Assembly: GCA_964519385.1 (NCBI GenBank)
Contig: CAZFLR010000002.1
Span: 62,001 to 126,000 of the forward strand
DNA length: 64,000 nucleotides
Direction: 5' to 3'
Source of the DNA: SVFI01 sp964519385
Lineage (GTDB): Bacteria > Bacillota > Clostridia > Lachnospirales > Lachnospiraceae
This document shows, one piece after another, positions 8,815 through 18,069 of the stretch. Within the stretch, counting starts at the first letter, position 1. Each line of letters begins with the position of its first letter. Below the pieces are notes generated by a model. The model had not been told where the DNA came from and made no database searches. It saw only the letters and a list, made by a program, of their open reading frames with translations. A program made the translations under genes and the position numbers.

Positions 8815-9184
8815 GGTCTCCTCTGCTCAAAGATTTAATCAACAATTCCGCTGTTGCAAGGTTGGTTGCAAGCGGAATATTATGCATGTCACACAGGCGG
8901 ACAAGGTTGTTGACATCCGGCTCGTGAATTTTTTGTGTGTAAGGGTCACGAAGAAAGATGACAAGGTCAATCTGATTATGCTCTATCTGTGCGCCAAGCT
9001 GCTGTTCTCCTCCCAGATGCCCTGCCAGATATTTGTGAATACTTAAATTCGTTACCTCCTCAATCAGACGACCGGTAGTACCTGTGGCATACAATTCATT
9101 CTTACTCAATATACCTCTGTATGCAATACAGAAATTCTGCATCAGTTTCTTTTTCGCATCATGTGCGATAAGTGCAATATTCAT
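8789..9184 (-). CDS. mgsA: Methylglyoxal synthase
   Basis: Converts dihydroxyacetone phosphate to methylglyoxal and phosphate, a bypass of lower glycolysis under phosphate limitation. The 131 residues show NIALIAHDAKK at the start, the phosphate-binding ATGTTGRL, the HLGGEQQLGAQI segment, and the catalytic Asp in FLRDP. A GTG three codons upstream is possible, but the ATG at 9184 is better spaced from SD GAGAGGG. The gene lies 15 bases after rodA; a rodA-mgsA order is common in Clostridia. Confidence 0.95.
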   Translation of the reverse strand: MNIALIAHDAKKKLMQNFCIAYRGILSKNELYATGTTGRLIEEVTNLSIHKYLAGHLGGEQQLGAQIEHNQIDLVIFLRDPYTQKIHEPDVNNLVRLCDMHNIPLATNLATAELLIKSLSRGDLEWREMYK

Positions 9185-9199
9185 ATAAAACACCCTCTC

Positions 9200-10312
9200 T
9201 TACGTGTATTTTCTGACACACTGCAGTCTGACATTTAAAACAAACCCCATACCTATATACAGACTCAGCAGCGATGTTAATCCATAACTCACAAACGGCA
9301 ACGGAATTCCGGTATTCGGCAACACTCCCGTGGCAACAGAGATATTAATAAAACTCTGAAAGCCTATCAGGGTTGCCATACCCGAGGCAATCAGGGTTCC
9401 TGCAATATCCTTCGCCCTTCTCGCCGTCATCAGGCAGTCCAGCGTGATGAACAACAACAGCACAATCACCGCACATCCGCCTGCAAAACCAAGCTCTTCA
9501 CCCACGATTGCAAAAATAAAGTCTGTCTGCGGTTCCGAGATAAAATTGCCGTTTTTCACGGAACTGATTTCATTGTTATTCAGTCCTTTTCCAAACAACT
9601 GCCCGCTTCCTATCGCAATCTTCGAGTTGTCCTGCTGATACCCTTCTGTCGTCGCATACTCTTCCGGATTCAGCCATGCCAGAATTCTGGTCTGCTGATA
9701 CTCCTGAATCAGCTCCTGGTCCGGCTGAAGCACAATGGCGAGGAAAATAATCGCCGAAGGTATGACGACAACAAGGACACCAAATATAATCTTATAACTC
9801 AGCCCTCCGATAAAAAGAAGGGCACAAAACAACAAACCAATCATAATGCTCGTAGAAAGGTCCGGCTGCCTGTAAATCAGCAAAAGCGGCGGCGCGAGCA
9901 ATGCAATCATAGTAAGTATCGTCTTCAGAGAACTGATTTTCTCCTTATGTTTCATAATAAACTGTGCATAAAATAAAATCAACATAATTTTGGCTGTCTC
10001 CGACGGCTGAAAACGTATTCCCGCAATGGACACCCATCGCTGTGCGTTGTTGGACGACTCGCCGAAAAACTCTACCAGAAGAAGCAAAAGCACGTTGACG
10101 ACATATATGACCCAGTAAAATCTCAGGAATGTCGAATAATCAAACAGCGAAATTACCACCATCAGGAATAGTCCCATGACAAATCCCAGAATCTGTTTTG
10201 ACTGATACGACTCATTTGCACTTCCGATTACAAGAATTCCAATGACCGTCAGTGCAATCAGCATAAGTATTAATTTAAAATCATAATCTCTGACACGATA
10301 TCTCTTTAGCAT
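9200..10312 (-). CDS. rodA: RodA-type SEDS peptidoglycan glycosyltransferase
   Basis: Polymerises lipid II into glycan strands during elongation, working with a class B PBP such as the mrdA product here. The protein has about ten membrane helices. SEDS signatures seen: QRWVSIAGIRFQPSE after the fourth helix, KI...RQPDLSTS before the mid-protein helices, and PLPFVSYGLTSLLS near the end. I chose ATG at 10312, which gives MLKRYRVRDYDF like other RodA N-termini and has GGTGAG just upstream; ATG at 10330 has no SD and would overlap minE by 14 bases. RodA rather than FtsW or SpoVE is supported by mreBCD and mrdA upstream. Confidence 0.92.
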   Translation of the reverse strand: MLKRYRVRDYDFKLILMLIALTVIGILVIGSANESYQSKQILGFVMGLFLMVVISLFDYSTFLRFYWVIYVVNVLLLLLVEFFGESSNNAQRWVSIAGIRFQPSETAKIMLILFYAQFIMKHKEKISSLKTILTMIALLAPPLLLIYRQPDLSTSIMIGLLFCALLFIGGLSYKIIFGVLVVVIPSAIIFLAIVLQPDQELIQEYQQTRILAWLNPEEYATTEGYQQDNSKIAIGSGQLFGKGLNNNEISSVKNGNFISEPQTDFIFAIVGEELGFAGGCAVIVLLLFITLDCLMTARRAKDIAGTLIASGMATLIGFQSFINISVATGVLPNTGIPLPFVSYGLTSLLSLYIGMGFVLNVRLQCVRKYT

Positions 10313-10316
10313 CTTC

Positions 10317-10532
10317 TCACCAAAATACATTTATTTTACGTTTACTGACTTCTATTTCCATTTTCCCCGGCTCTATCTGTATATATCTTGACAAAACCTT
10401 TGCAATATCCTTTTTAATCAGCTCCATCATTTCCGGAGAACAGTTGAACCGGTCGGATATGAGGAGAATCTTTAGTCTGTCCTTTGCTACATCTTTTGAT
10501 TTTTTCTTATGAAACAAACCTTTTATGCTCAT
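10317..10532 (-). CDS. minE: MinE, division topological specificity factor (short form)
   Basis: Stimulates the MinD ATPase and limits MinCD to the poles. ATG at 10532 with SD AAGGAGGG gives 71 residues; an earlier in-frame start would add an unlike N-terminus. The anti-MinCD helix region (AKDRLKILLISDR, about 15 to 27), the KKDIAKVLSRYI helix and the strand MEIEVSKRK are recognisable. The protein stops at KINVFW, so it lacks roughly the last 15 to 20 residues of the usual 86 to 90 residue MinE, including the final strand. It lies 14 bases after minD. Function is probable but the shortened end is a caution. Confidence 0.88.
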   Translation of the reverse strand: MSIKGLFHKKKSKDVAKDRLKILLISDRFNCSPEMMELIKKDIAKVLSRYIQIEPGKMEIEVSKRKINVFW

Positions 10533-10546
10533 CCTTTTGACCCTCC

Positions 10547-11338
10547 TTAATTTTTCTGGAATATGCCCGCAAAGCGAAACCATACAGATTTTTCTTTTTC
10601 CGGATCAAAAATCGGAACCTCTTCTCCCAGGATTCTGTTACAAATATTCATATAAGCTCTTCCCGCTATGCTCTGTCCGCACACAAGCGGTTCTCCGTGA
10701 TTGGTGGAGACCACAACCTCTTCGTCATCATAGACGGCTCCCAGCAGATCCACGGACAAAATATCCACAACATCCGCAACGCTCATCATGTCTCCGCGCC
10801 TTATCATTTCACTCCGGAGCCGGTTGACCACCAGTTCCACTCTGCCGACTTCATATGCATGTAAAAGTCCTATAATCCGGTCGGCATCACGGATTGCCGA
10901 CACCTCCGGTGTCGTGACAACAATCGCTCTGTCCGCGCCCGCAATAGCATTTTGAAAGCCACGCTCAATTCCTGCCGGACAATCCAGCAATATGTAATCA
11001 AACTGTTCTTTAAGCTGTGCAGTCAGCTTCCGCATCTGCTCAGGATTGACCGCTGTCTTATCCCGGGTCTGTGCACACGGCAGCAGATAAAGCCCCGGAT
11101 ATCTCTTATCTTTTATCAATGCCTGTTTCACCCTGCAATGTCCTTCTACCACATCCACAAGGTTATATACGATACGATTTTCAAGCCCCATCACCACATC
11201 AAGATTTCTCAGACCTATATCCGTATCGATAAGCACCACTTTTTTCCCAAGGTAGGCAAGCCCTGTTCCTATGTTTGCGGTCGTTGTGGTTTTTCCCACG
11301 CCGCCTTTTCCGGATGTAATGACAATTACTTCACTCAT
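10547..11338 (-). CDS. minD: Septum site-determining ATPase MinD
   Basis: Membrane-associated ParA-type ATPase that recruits MinC. The 263 residues show the deviant Walker A GKGGVGKTTTTAN (residues 10 to 22), switch regions around IDTDIGLRNLDVVMG and LLDCPAGIE, and a C-terminal amphipathic membrane-targeting segment (SVWFRFAGIFQKN). Length is normal. SD GAGGAAAAATT before the ATG. It sits between minC (45 bases upstream) and minE. Confidence 0.97.
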   Translation of the reverse strand: MSEVIVITSGKGGVGKTTTTANIGTGLAYLGKKVVLIDTDIGLRNLDVVMGLENRIVYNLVDVVEGHCRVKQALIKDKRYPGLYLLPCAQTRDKTAVNPEQMRKLTAQLKEQFDYILLDCPAGIERGFQNAIAGADRAIVVTTPEVSAIRDADRIIGLLHAYEVGRVELVVNRLRSEMIRRGDMMSVADVVDILSVDLLGAVYDDEEVVVSTNHGEPLVCGQSIAGRAYMNICNRILGEEVPIFDPEKEKSVWFRFAGIFQKN

Positions 11339-11383
11339 AATTTTTCCTCAACTTTCATGAAATATTTGTCCCCTGCCTCTCTC

Positions 11384-12049
11384 CTATTCAAGAGTCTGCA
11401 GTAATTCTTCCGTAATGCTCAAATCGTCAAAAACGATCTCTTCTCCCTTCAGATATGCCATTTGCGGAGTCGTATGTTTTTTTCTTCCCCACAAACCTTT
11501 TCCCTTGTTTTTTCCTCTGCACTCACCGATGCGCAGAGACTCCGGATTCATGGAAAGTGCTGCAATGAAATGAGACTTTCCGTCCACTCCTGCATACGCA
11601 GAGCCCTCCAGTGCTCCGAGTACAATGATGTCCTTTCTTGAAATGACACAGCTTCCTTTTTCGACATTGCCCAGAATAATAATATTCTGTTCCGTCTCCA
11701 GGATATTTTTTCCTGTCAGATTTCCTCTGTAAAACTGTGCCGTATCGCTTTCCAAAAGCTGCTGCAGCGACCCGACTGCCCGGTCAAAGGTCTCATTGGC
11801 CTCCGAAGAAACCACGCAGACAATATTTACACTGCTTGTCTCAGAAATAGCATCCAGTATTGCATTTTCTTCCTCTGTCGTGTTTTTTCTGCCCTCAAAG
11901 GTAACTGCAAGCTTCGCCTTCCCGAAAAAACGTTCCGATTCCCTGAACTTCTCAGAAATCTCTTTCAGGACATCCGGAAACGGTGCATTCTCCTCTATAA
12001 CAATCTTGATTCCGTTTGAATAACTTTTCAGTTTCACCTTATCCTTCAT
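11384..12049 (-). CDS. minC: Septum site-determining protein MinC
   Basis: Inhibitor of FtsZ polymerisation. 221 residues: an N-terminal FtsZ-inhibiting domain (1 to about 105), then the C-terminal beta-helix domain (about 115 to 200) with the repeat-like YRGNLTGKNILETEQNI, LGNVEKGSCV and VLGALEGSAYAG steps, and a short tail. SD AAAGGATGATTAG before the ATG. It lies 26 bases after the mrdA-like gene, so minCDE is transcribed with the mre operon. Confidence 0.93.
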   Translation of the reverse strand: MKDKVKLKSYSNGIKIVIEENAPFPDVLKEISEKFRESERFFGKAKLAVTFEGRKNTTEEENAILDAISETSSVNIVCVVSSEANETFDRAVGSLQQLLESDTAQFYRGNLTGKNILETEQNIIILGNVEKGSCVISRKDIIVLGALEGSAYAGVDGKSHFIAALSMNPESLRIGECRGKNKGKGLWGRKKHTTPQMAYLKGEEIVFDDLSITEELLQTLE

Positions 12050-12075
12050 CTAATCATCCTTTTCGTTCCGCTTTA

Positions 12076-14967
12076 TTAGTCTCCCGTCACCTGTGTCGCA
12101 TTTTCATCTTCCGCCGTTCCCGTAATCAGTTCATCCGCCTCTTCCAGACCGAAATAATACTTGATTACATCCTTTGTCATCTGTGCGGCGTTGTCAGATG
12201 CATATCCGTAAGCGATACGCGTTGCAACTGCAATCTCCGGATTTTCATATGGTGCATAGCATACAAAAAGTGCATGATTCGGGCGTTTCTTGTTCTCCTG
12301 AGCCGTACCTGTTTTTCCGGCTACGTTTATCTCAAGTCCCTCATAATACTTTTTATCCTGAACCACCTTTCTCATACCGGAATGAATGGCATTCCAGGTG
12401 GACTGTGAAAGCTCTACTTTATTGCGAAGCTGCGGGGTATAATCTGTCAGCAGATTTCCCTCCGAATCTGTTGTCTTATCTAAAATACTGAGGTTATAAC
12501 AATATCCGCCGTTTGCAACCGTGGTCACATAACGCGCAAGACCAACTGTCGAATAGTTGTTATTTCCCTGGCCGATTGCAGAACGGATAGCATCAAAATC
12601 CGACACCTTAGGACTGCTTTCCGAAATTTCGATTCCCGATTTTTCCGACAGACCAAACTGGTCAGCATAGTAAGCCAGCTTTGAAAGCCCCGTATCGCTG
12701 TCATAAACGCCATTACTCCGGCTCAGACGATATCCGACCTCATAAAAATAACAGTTACAGGAATGCCCGATTGCTTCCGATATACTGAGCGGACCGTGTG
12801 CACTCGGCGAAATCCAGCATTTAGCAACCGGTTTGATGGTATCCCATGTTCCCCGGCAGATGATATCCTCGCCGACACTGACCACACTCTCTTCCAGAGC
12901 CGTGGCTGCCGAGACCATCTTAAAGGTCGAGCCCGGTGCCGAGAGCTGCTGGGTTGCATAGTTCCACATCGGCTGCGAAAGATCGTTGTAAATCCTGTTA
13001 TAATATTCCGAATCGATTGAATTGGTCAGCCGGTTATTGTCATATCCCGGATAGGTCACACATGCCAGCACCTCACCTGTATCGGTATCCGTGACCACAC
13101 AGGAGCCGGAACACGGATCCAGCGCGAGCTGCGCCGGCGTAATATCCAGATTTTTAATTTTTTCCATCATAAAGGCGTAGGCTGTCTTGCTTCCGCTCAT
13201 AACAGCCGCCTTCTCTTCGTCCGTTCCGTCAACTATGTTCTGCTCAAACAGGAGAATACAGACCTGACGGCCGGTCACCCGGTCATCCAGCAGCATATAT
13301 TTGTACAAACGCTTATTGAAATATGAATCCATCACAATATGCTCTGCCACATAGTCAACCAGCTTAAGATATATTTCCTCTGAATCCGAATACTGACTCT
13401 GCAGCTCCAGTTGCCCGATGTCAATCCAGCCCTTGGAAATCAGGTAATTGAGGTATTCCTTTAAGCTGATGTTTTCATCCTTTTTCCATGCAAGGTATGT
13501 ATCATCCTCCTTGTCTATCTCAGAGGTTTTTATCACGCCGTTATCCTCCAGCATGGAAACAACGGCAAGCTGATACACCTGATATTCCAGTGTCATTTTG
13601 TCGTATGGAGTGGCAATTGACTCCATCTCTTCCCGCAGCTTTGCAACAACCGACTGCTGTTTTTGCTCAAACGCCGCAAGAACCTCTCTTTCCGTATCCT
13701 TTGCGTCCTCATCCGAAAAATGTCCGATATCAATTACATTGTTGTTAAACAACGCAAAATACACATCATAAATCGGTATCTTTATCTTCGATGCAGATGC
13801 ATTTTCCTCCGGTACATACTCCTTGATATTTTGAATATAAGAAACCAGAATACCCGCTATCTTCTGCTCAAGGAGATTGTAAACTGCTTTTTGAAGTTCC
13901 TTATCTATGGTCAGATACACATCATTGCCGACCGAAGGCTCTTTTCTGTCACTTGTTTCAATCACCTTTCCGAGGTTGTCCACATAAACAATCTCCGTTC
14001 CCTTATTTCCCTGCAGGGTTGTCTCCATATACTGTTCAACGCCTGCTTTTCCCACGATATCCGTGAGGGAATAATTCTTGTTTTCCGCGGACAGTTCCTC
14101 ATATTCTTCATTGGAAATCTTTCCGATATATCCGATTAAGTGTGAAAAATAGACACTGTCCACATACTTGCGCACGGTGTCATCCTCCACCGAAACGCCA
14201 TCCAGTGATTCACTGTTTTCCATCACCATCGCAACCGTTTCCTGCGATACATCCTTTGCCACAACCGTTGCTATGTATTTCTGAAATCCGTTTAAGCTCA
14301 TTGCGTAGCGGATGGTGACTATCTGCAGAAGCTTTTCTTTGGTATAGCCGCTTCCGATGATGAAATCCGAGTCTGTATTCTCCGGATCCAGATATTCTCC
14401 CACAGCAAATTTCTTGGTGCCTGCCAGATAATTGATGACATCCTGCGGCGTAGAAGTTCTCTCCGCATAGGTTAAGTCATCCGTGTACGGCCTTCCGTAA
14501 ACATCCGCAAGGAAACGTAAAAGCTGGGTTCCCTCCACCGTGAACGCATAATTGTTATTTTCATCCAGAATAATGTCAAAATCATTTTCTATTCTGTCAC
14601 CGCCCGCTTCAATCATGTCTATGAGCGTGGAAATTGTCGTATTCAGATGTTTGTTTTTCCCTTTTCCCGATTCGTACACGTCCTCAATGGTCACGGAATA
14701 TGCCAGTTCATTGTAAGCCAGAAGTTCACCGTTCCGGTCATATATATTTCCGCGCGTACTCGGTATGGTTCTTTCTTTTCGTATCGTCAGCTTAAAATTG
14801 TCCAGATATTCGCTTCCGTGTACAATCTGAAGATCGAATAAGCGATATACCAGGACACTGAACAATCCTAAAAAACACAATATAAGAACAAAAATTCTTG
14901 ATGTTATCAAATTAAGAACCGCTTCTTTGATTGTTCTAAGCAAAATTATCCTCGCTCCTTTTTTCAC
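12076..14967 (-). CDS. mrdA: Class B penicillin-binding protein 2 (elongasome transpeptidase) with large insert
   Basis: Cross-links peptidoglycan during side-wall growth. Up to 963 residues, against about 600 to 750 usual. One membrane helix (25 to 45), dimerisation region with RGNIYDRNG (72 to 80), and a transpeptidase domain with SxxK (Ser680-Lys683), SxN (736 to 738) and KTG (885 to 887). Between ELQKAVYNLLEQ (near 365) and the family block GSCVVTDTDTGEVLA (from 621) there is an acidic, helix-prone insert of about 240 residues. GTG at 14967 overlaps mreD by 32 bases; TTG at 14943, with GAGG six bases upstream and touching the mreD stop, is an equally good start. Followed by minC. Confidence 0.92.
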   Translation of the reverse strand: MKKGARIILLRTIKEAVLNLITSRIFVLILCFLGLFSVLVYRLFDLQIVHGSEYLDNFKLTIRKERTIPSTRGNIYDRNGELLAYNELAYSVTIEDVYESGKGKNKHLNTTISTLIDMIEAGGDRIENDFDIILDENNNYAFTVEGTQLLRFLADVYGRPYTDDLTYAERTSTPQDVINYLAGTKKFAVGEYLDPENTDSDFIIGSGYTKEKLLQIVTIRYAMSLNGFQKYIATVVAKDVSQETVAMVMENSESLDGVSVEDDTVRKYVDSVYFSHLIGYIGKISNEEYEELSAENKNYSLTDIVGKAGVEQYMETTLQGNKGTEIVYVDNLGKVIETSDRKEPSVGNDVYLTIDKELQKAVYNLLEQKIAGILVSYIQNIKEYVPEENASASKIKIPIYDVYFALFNNNVIDIGHFSDEDAKDTEREVLAAFEQKQQSVVAKLREEMESIATPYDKMTLEYQVYQLAVVSMLEDNGVIKTSEIDKEDDTYLAWKKDENISLKEYLNYLISKGWIDIGQLELQSQYSDSEEIYLKLVDYVAEHIVMDSYFNKRLYKYMLLDDRVTGRQVCILLFEQNIVDGTDEEKAAVMSGSKTAYAFMMEKIKNLDITPAQLALDPCSGSCVVTDTDTGEVLACVTYPGYDNNRLTNSIDSEYYNRIYNDLSQPMWNYATQQLSAPGSTFKMVSAATALEESVVSVGEDIICRGTWDTIKPVAKCWISPSAHGPLSISEAIGHSCNCYFYEVGYRLSRSNGVYDSDTGLSKLAYYADQFGLSEKSGIEISESSPKVSDFDAIRSAIGQGNNNYSTVGLARYVTTVANGGYCYNLSILDKTTDSEGNLLTDYTPQLRNKVELSQSTWNAIHSGMRKVVQDKKYYEGLEINVAGKTGTAQENKKRPNHALFVCYAPYENPEIAVATRIAYGYASDNAAQMTKDVIKYYFGLEEADELITGTAEDENATQVTGD

Positions 14968-15454
14968 CCTGATCCAGTTTTCCTGTCGTAAGCCGGATAA
15001 ACGGATATAACACCAGTGTGATGACTATGGTATATACAACCTCCGGTAACATGATGGTTTTCAGATAATGCAGGAAATGGAACCTTCCTCTCAGCATAAA
15101 GAGAAGAACATAATAAACAAATCCAAGCACCAAATCACTTGCCGTAATGAGGACAAGCGGAAGCTTGATATCCTCCTTGTAAAAAATCTGCTTAAAATTG
15201 CCGTTGATATATCCAATGTACATATATATCAGTGCATGAAAGCACAGCACATTCCCGAAAAAAATATCATACAAAAGTCCCGCGAAAAAACCGACTGCCA
15301 ATCCGTATGTCTTACCGCACATGAAACCGAATGCCGCCGTCAGTATAATCAGCAGATTAGGCGAAATACCGCCGAATGACAATGTACGAAACAGTGTGGA
15401 CTGTAAAACAAAGCATACAAGAACCATGATGATTATAAATATATTTCTTTTCAT
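14936..15454 (-). CDS. mreD: Rod shape-determining membrane protein MreD
   Basis: 172 residues, almost wholly hydrophobic, with five or six membrane helices and the MreD-like segment GGISPNLLIILTAAFGFMCG, where a short loop precedes the second helix. Its start overlaps the end of mreC (ATGA, 4 bases) and its end overlaps the mrdA-like gene, so the operon is tightly coupled. SD AGAGGAAG. MreD is poorly conserved; the call rests on topology and on its place between mreC and PBP2. Confidence 0.92.
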   Translation of the reverse strand: MKRNIFIIIMVLVCFVLQSTLFRTLSFGGISPNLLIILTAAFGFMCGKTYGLAVGFFAGLLYDIFFGNVLCFHALIYMYIGYINGNFKQIFYKEDIKLPLVLITASDLVLGFVYYVLLFMLRGRFHFLHYLKTIMLPEVVYTIVITLVLYPFIRLTTGKLDQGEKRSEDNFA

Positions 15455-16323
15455 CGATTCGCTTCCTCTTCCGAATAATCCTTTTTCAAATCCATAATGA
15501 CAAGCACTTCCTCCAGATGTGCAAAATCCACTGCCGGTGTCAGGTATCCTGAACTGGTCAGATTATTTGCATCAGAGGTAATTGACGATATGTAGCCGAT
15601 TAGAATTCCCGGAAGGTATTTGGTGCTGATATGCGACGTTACCACCTTGTCGCCTTCCTTTACGGCATTTTCCCCGTTAATCAGCTTGGAAAACGTAATG
15701 ACTCCCCGGTTCATAGTCTCCAGATTTCCCTGAACCATACAGGAATCCGCTGTGGAAAGTACCGTGGCACTCACATTGGAATTATCATCGATAATGGAAA
15801 TCACCTTTGACCAGTCACTTCCGACCTCGGTGACACGACCGACAAGACCGCTTCCGGCCATCACATTCATGTCAACCATAATTCCGTCATTGCTTCCCTT
15901 GTCAATCACAAAGGTATGAAACCAGTTCCCGGATTCCTTGGCAACGACACGCGCTCCCACCTTTTCAAACTCCTCATACTCCTTGTCAAGCTTATAAAGC
16001 TGTCTCAGATTATTCAGCTCATACTTGTCCTGCTGGAGTGAATTGTTTTCTATCGTGAGCGCGTCAACCTGACTCTGGAGTCTCTCATTCTCTGCAAGCA
16101 CATCCTTCAACGTTTTAAGCTCGTCCGAGCGATTTGAAATCCATCCTCCGACACGGCTGATGCCCGACTGAAAAGGAACAACGACAGCTCCGGCAAAATT
16201 GCTGAGCGGAGCTGCGAAAAAGTCTGTAAAAAATGTAATTGCCATAAAAAGCACACAGACAACCGTCATAATCAGCAACAGGTATTTACTTGGAATCGTA
16301 AACTTCTGCCGTTTTCGTCTCAT
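15451..16323 (-). CDS. mreC: Rod shape-determining protein MreC
   Basis: Bitopic scaffold that links MreB to the wall enzymes. 290 residues: basic start (MRRKRQK), membrane helix at 14 to 34, coiled coil at about 65 to 110, then two beta-barrel lobes with the family stretch VAKESGNWFHTFVIDKGSNDG and a later SGLVGRV. Overlaps mreB by one base; SD GGAGGAAAGTA. Length is typical. Confidence 0.95.
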   Translation of the reverse strand: MRRKRQKFTIPSKYLLLIMTVVCVLFMAITFFTDFFAAPLSNFAGAVVVPFQSGISRVGGWISNRSDELKTLKDVLAENERLQSQVDALTIENNSLQQDKYELNNLRQLYKLDKEYEEFEKVGARVVAKESGNWFHTFVIDKGSNDGIMVDMNVMAGSGLVGRVTEVGSDWSKVISIIDDNSNVSATVLSTADSCMVQGNLETMNRGVITFSKLINGENAVKEGDKVVTSHISTKYLPGILIGYISSITSDANNLTSSGYLTPAVDFAHLEEVLVIMDLKKDYSEEEANR

Positions 16324-17345
16324 TACTTTCCTCCGTTACCCATACCTTCAATGGAATATGCCACAGATTTATAGTTGTCGTCTTTAATTACCTTTCCGAG
16401 ACCAAGGGCAACGCTTTCCACCGGGTGCTCGGATACATTTACCTTAAGGCCGGTTCCGTTACTGATGAGCTGGCTTAAATGGCTCACCTGGCATGCCCCT
16501 CCCGTCAGATAAACGCCCTGTCTGTAAATATCTGCTGCAAGTTCCGGCGGAGTTCTCTCTAAAATCACCTTAATGTTGTCAATAATTGTATTAAAATGCT
16601 CTCTCAGGCATTCAACCACAAGCTCCGTCGGAATTTCTCTCTCCACAGGAAGTCCTGTCACGATATCACGACCGTATACAACTGCTCCCCTGCCTTCCTC
16701 TTCAAGCCGGGCAAGTGAAATTTTCACTTTTTCTGCCGTCTTTCCGCCGATAATAAGATTGTATTCTTTTCTCACCGCATTGCGGATTGCATCATCAAAT
16801 TTCTGTCCGCCTACCTTAATCAGCTTGCTCAGGACGATTCCTCCGAGGGAAAGAATGGAAATCTCCGTCGTGTCATATCCCACATCGACCACGAGCACAC
16901 CCTGTGAATTCTTTACATCAATATCCAGTCCGAGACCGTCCGCAATCGCTTTTTCAACCACCATGACTTTTTTTGCTTTCACATTCGCATTTTTAACAAG
17001 GTCATAGAACGCTCTTTTTTCTACCTCCGTCACATCCGTCGGAACGGCAATGTAGTAATCTGCCGGCTTGACTGCTCCGTCGCTCATATCCGTGATAAAG
17101 CATTTGACAAGAGTCTGCATATTTTTAATATCAGCAATCACTCCGTTGCAGAGCGGATAAGAAATATGAATATTTGCCGGTGCTTTCTCATACATATCAA
17201 ATGCAGCATCTCCATAAGCAAACAAATAGTCCTTGTTTTCAATCGCAATTATATTTTTTTGACAGAATACATTCTGATCACCTTTTTCGTAAATTTTAAT
17301 GTTACAGGTACCTAAATCGATACCATATGAACTGGAAGCCATCAT
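16323..17345 (-). CDS. mreB: MreB-family actin-like protein (divergent)
   Basis: Actin-like filament protein that orients side-wall synthesis. 340 residues with the phosphate-1 loop GIDLGTCN (8 to 15), PTDVTEVEKRA (102 to 112), a C-terminal half with SLARLEEEGRGAVVYGRD and TGLPVEREIPTE, and RTPPELAADIYRQGVYLTGGA. Two nucleotide-binding spots differ from ordinary MreB: the phosphate-2 loop reads DVGYDTTE (154 to 161) instead of DIGGGTTE, and the catalytic region reads VVEKAIADG instead of IEEPMAAA. Overlaps radC by 4 bases; SD AAAGGAG. Its position before mreC and mreD makes it the working MreB of this operon, but another copy may exist elsewhere. Confidence 0.9.
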   Translation of the reverse strand: MMASSSYGIDLGTCNIKIYEKGDQNVFCQKNIIAIENKDYLFAYGDAAFDMYEKAPANIHISYPLCNGVIADIKNMQTLVKCFITDMSDGAVKPADYYIAVPTDVTEVEKRAFYDLVKNANVKAKKVMVVEKAIADGLGLDIDVKNSQGVLVVDVGYDTTEISILSLGGIVLSKLIKVGGQKFDDAIRNAVRKEYNLIIGGKTAEKVKISLARLEEEGRGAVVYGRDIVTGLPVEREIPTELVVECLREHFNTIIDNIKVILERTPPELAADIYRQGVYLTGGACQVSHLSQLISNGTGLKVNVSEHPVESVALGLGKVIKDDNYKSVAYSIEGMGNGGK

Positions 17346-18031
17346 AAAACTCCTTTCTCTTTTAAGCTTATGTATATATTATCCCCGATGATTATATGGT
17401 CAAGCAGGGGGATTTCCATGATTTGTGACGCTTCTTTCAAACGTCCGGTGAGTGCGATATCTTCCCGGCTCGGAGTCGGATCGCCGCTCGGATGATTATG
17501 CAGAAGAATGACCGAAGCCGCGTTGTACAAAAGAGCCTGTCTGAAAATTTCCCGAGCCGACAAAATGGCACTGTTCAGATTTCCGACTGACAGACATTCA
17601 TCTGCAATCCGGCTGTCCTTGCTGTCCAGATAAACAGCCATACAGGTCTCCTTCTCGAGATGACGCATCCTCTCCATATAGGCTTTTGCAACCTCCTTCG
17701 GATGTCTGAAGCATAAATCCTCCGCCACACTTGCGCACGCCATACGATTGGACAATTCCGCAACTGCCTTCAGTTTCACCGCCTTCACCTCTCCGATTCC
17801 GCCAATCTCCATAAGCTGGCCGATTGTCACGTGGTGAAGTCCTTCAATTCCGCGTTTTTTGCCGCAGAGTTCAAGGACCCGGCAGGCAAGCGTGACCGCA
17901 TCCTCTCCTTTGGTTCCGGTCCTGAGAATAATTGCAAGCAATTCCTCGTCACTCAGGGACCCGGCACCTCCCGCGAGAAACTTGTCATACGGAAGAAGCT
18001 GAATCTTTCCGTTTTCTTTTTTCTGATACAT
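17342..18031 (-). CDS. radC: RadC/JAMM-family protein
   Basis: 229 residues: an N-terminal helix-hairpin-helix-like region (about 25 to 95, with LLAIILRTGTKGEDA and IGGIGEVKAVKL) and a C-terminal JAMM/MPN metal-binding domain (HNHPSGDPTPSREDIAL). The biochemical role of RadC is unsettled; the old link to repair is doubtful. ATG at 18031 with AGGTG nine bases upstream is preferred over the GTG at 18043. It heads radC-mreBCD, the classic order in Bacillota, and overlaps mreB by 4 bases. Confidence 0.93.
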   Translation of the reverse strand: MYQKKENGKIQLLPYDKFLAGGAGSLSDEELLAIILRTGTKGEDAVTLACRVLELCGKKRGIEGLHHVTIGQLMEIGGIGEVKAVKLKAVAELSNRMACASVAEDLCFRHPKEVAKAYMERMRHLEKETCMAVYLDSKDSRIADECLSVGNLNSAILSAREIFRQALLYNAASVILLHNHPSGDPTPSREDIALTGRLKEASQIMEIPLLDHIIIGDNIYISLKEKGVL

Positions 18032-18069
18032 AATTAGTTTCACCTGAATGTTTTCCGGACATACAGATT

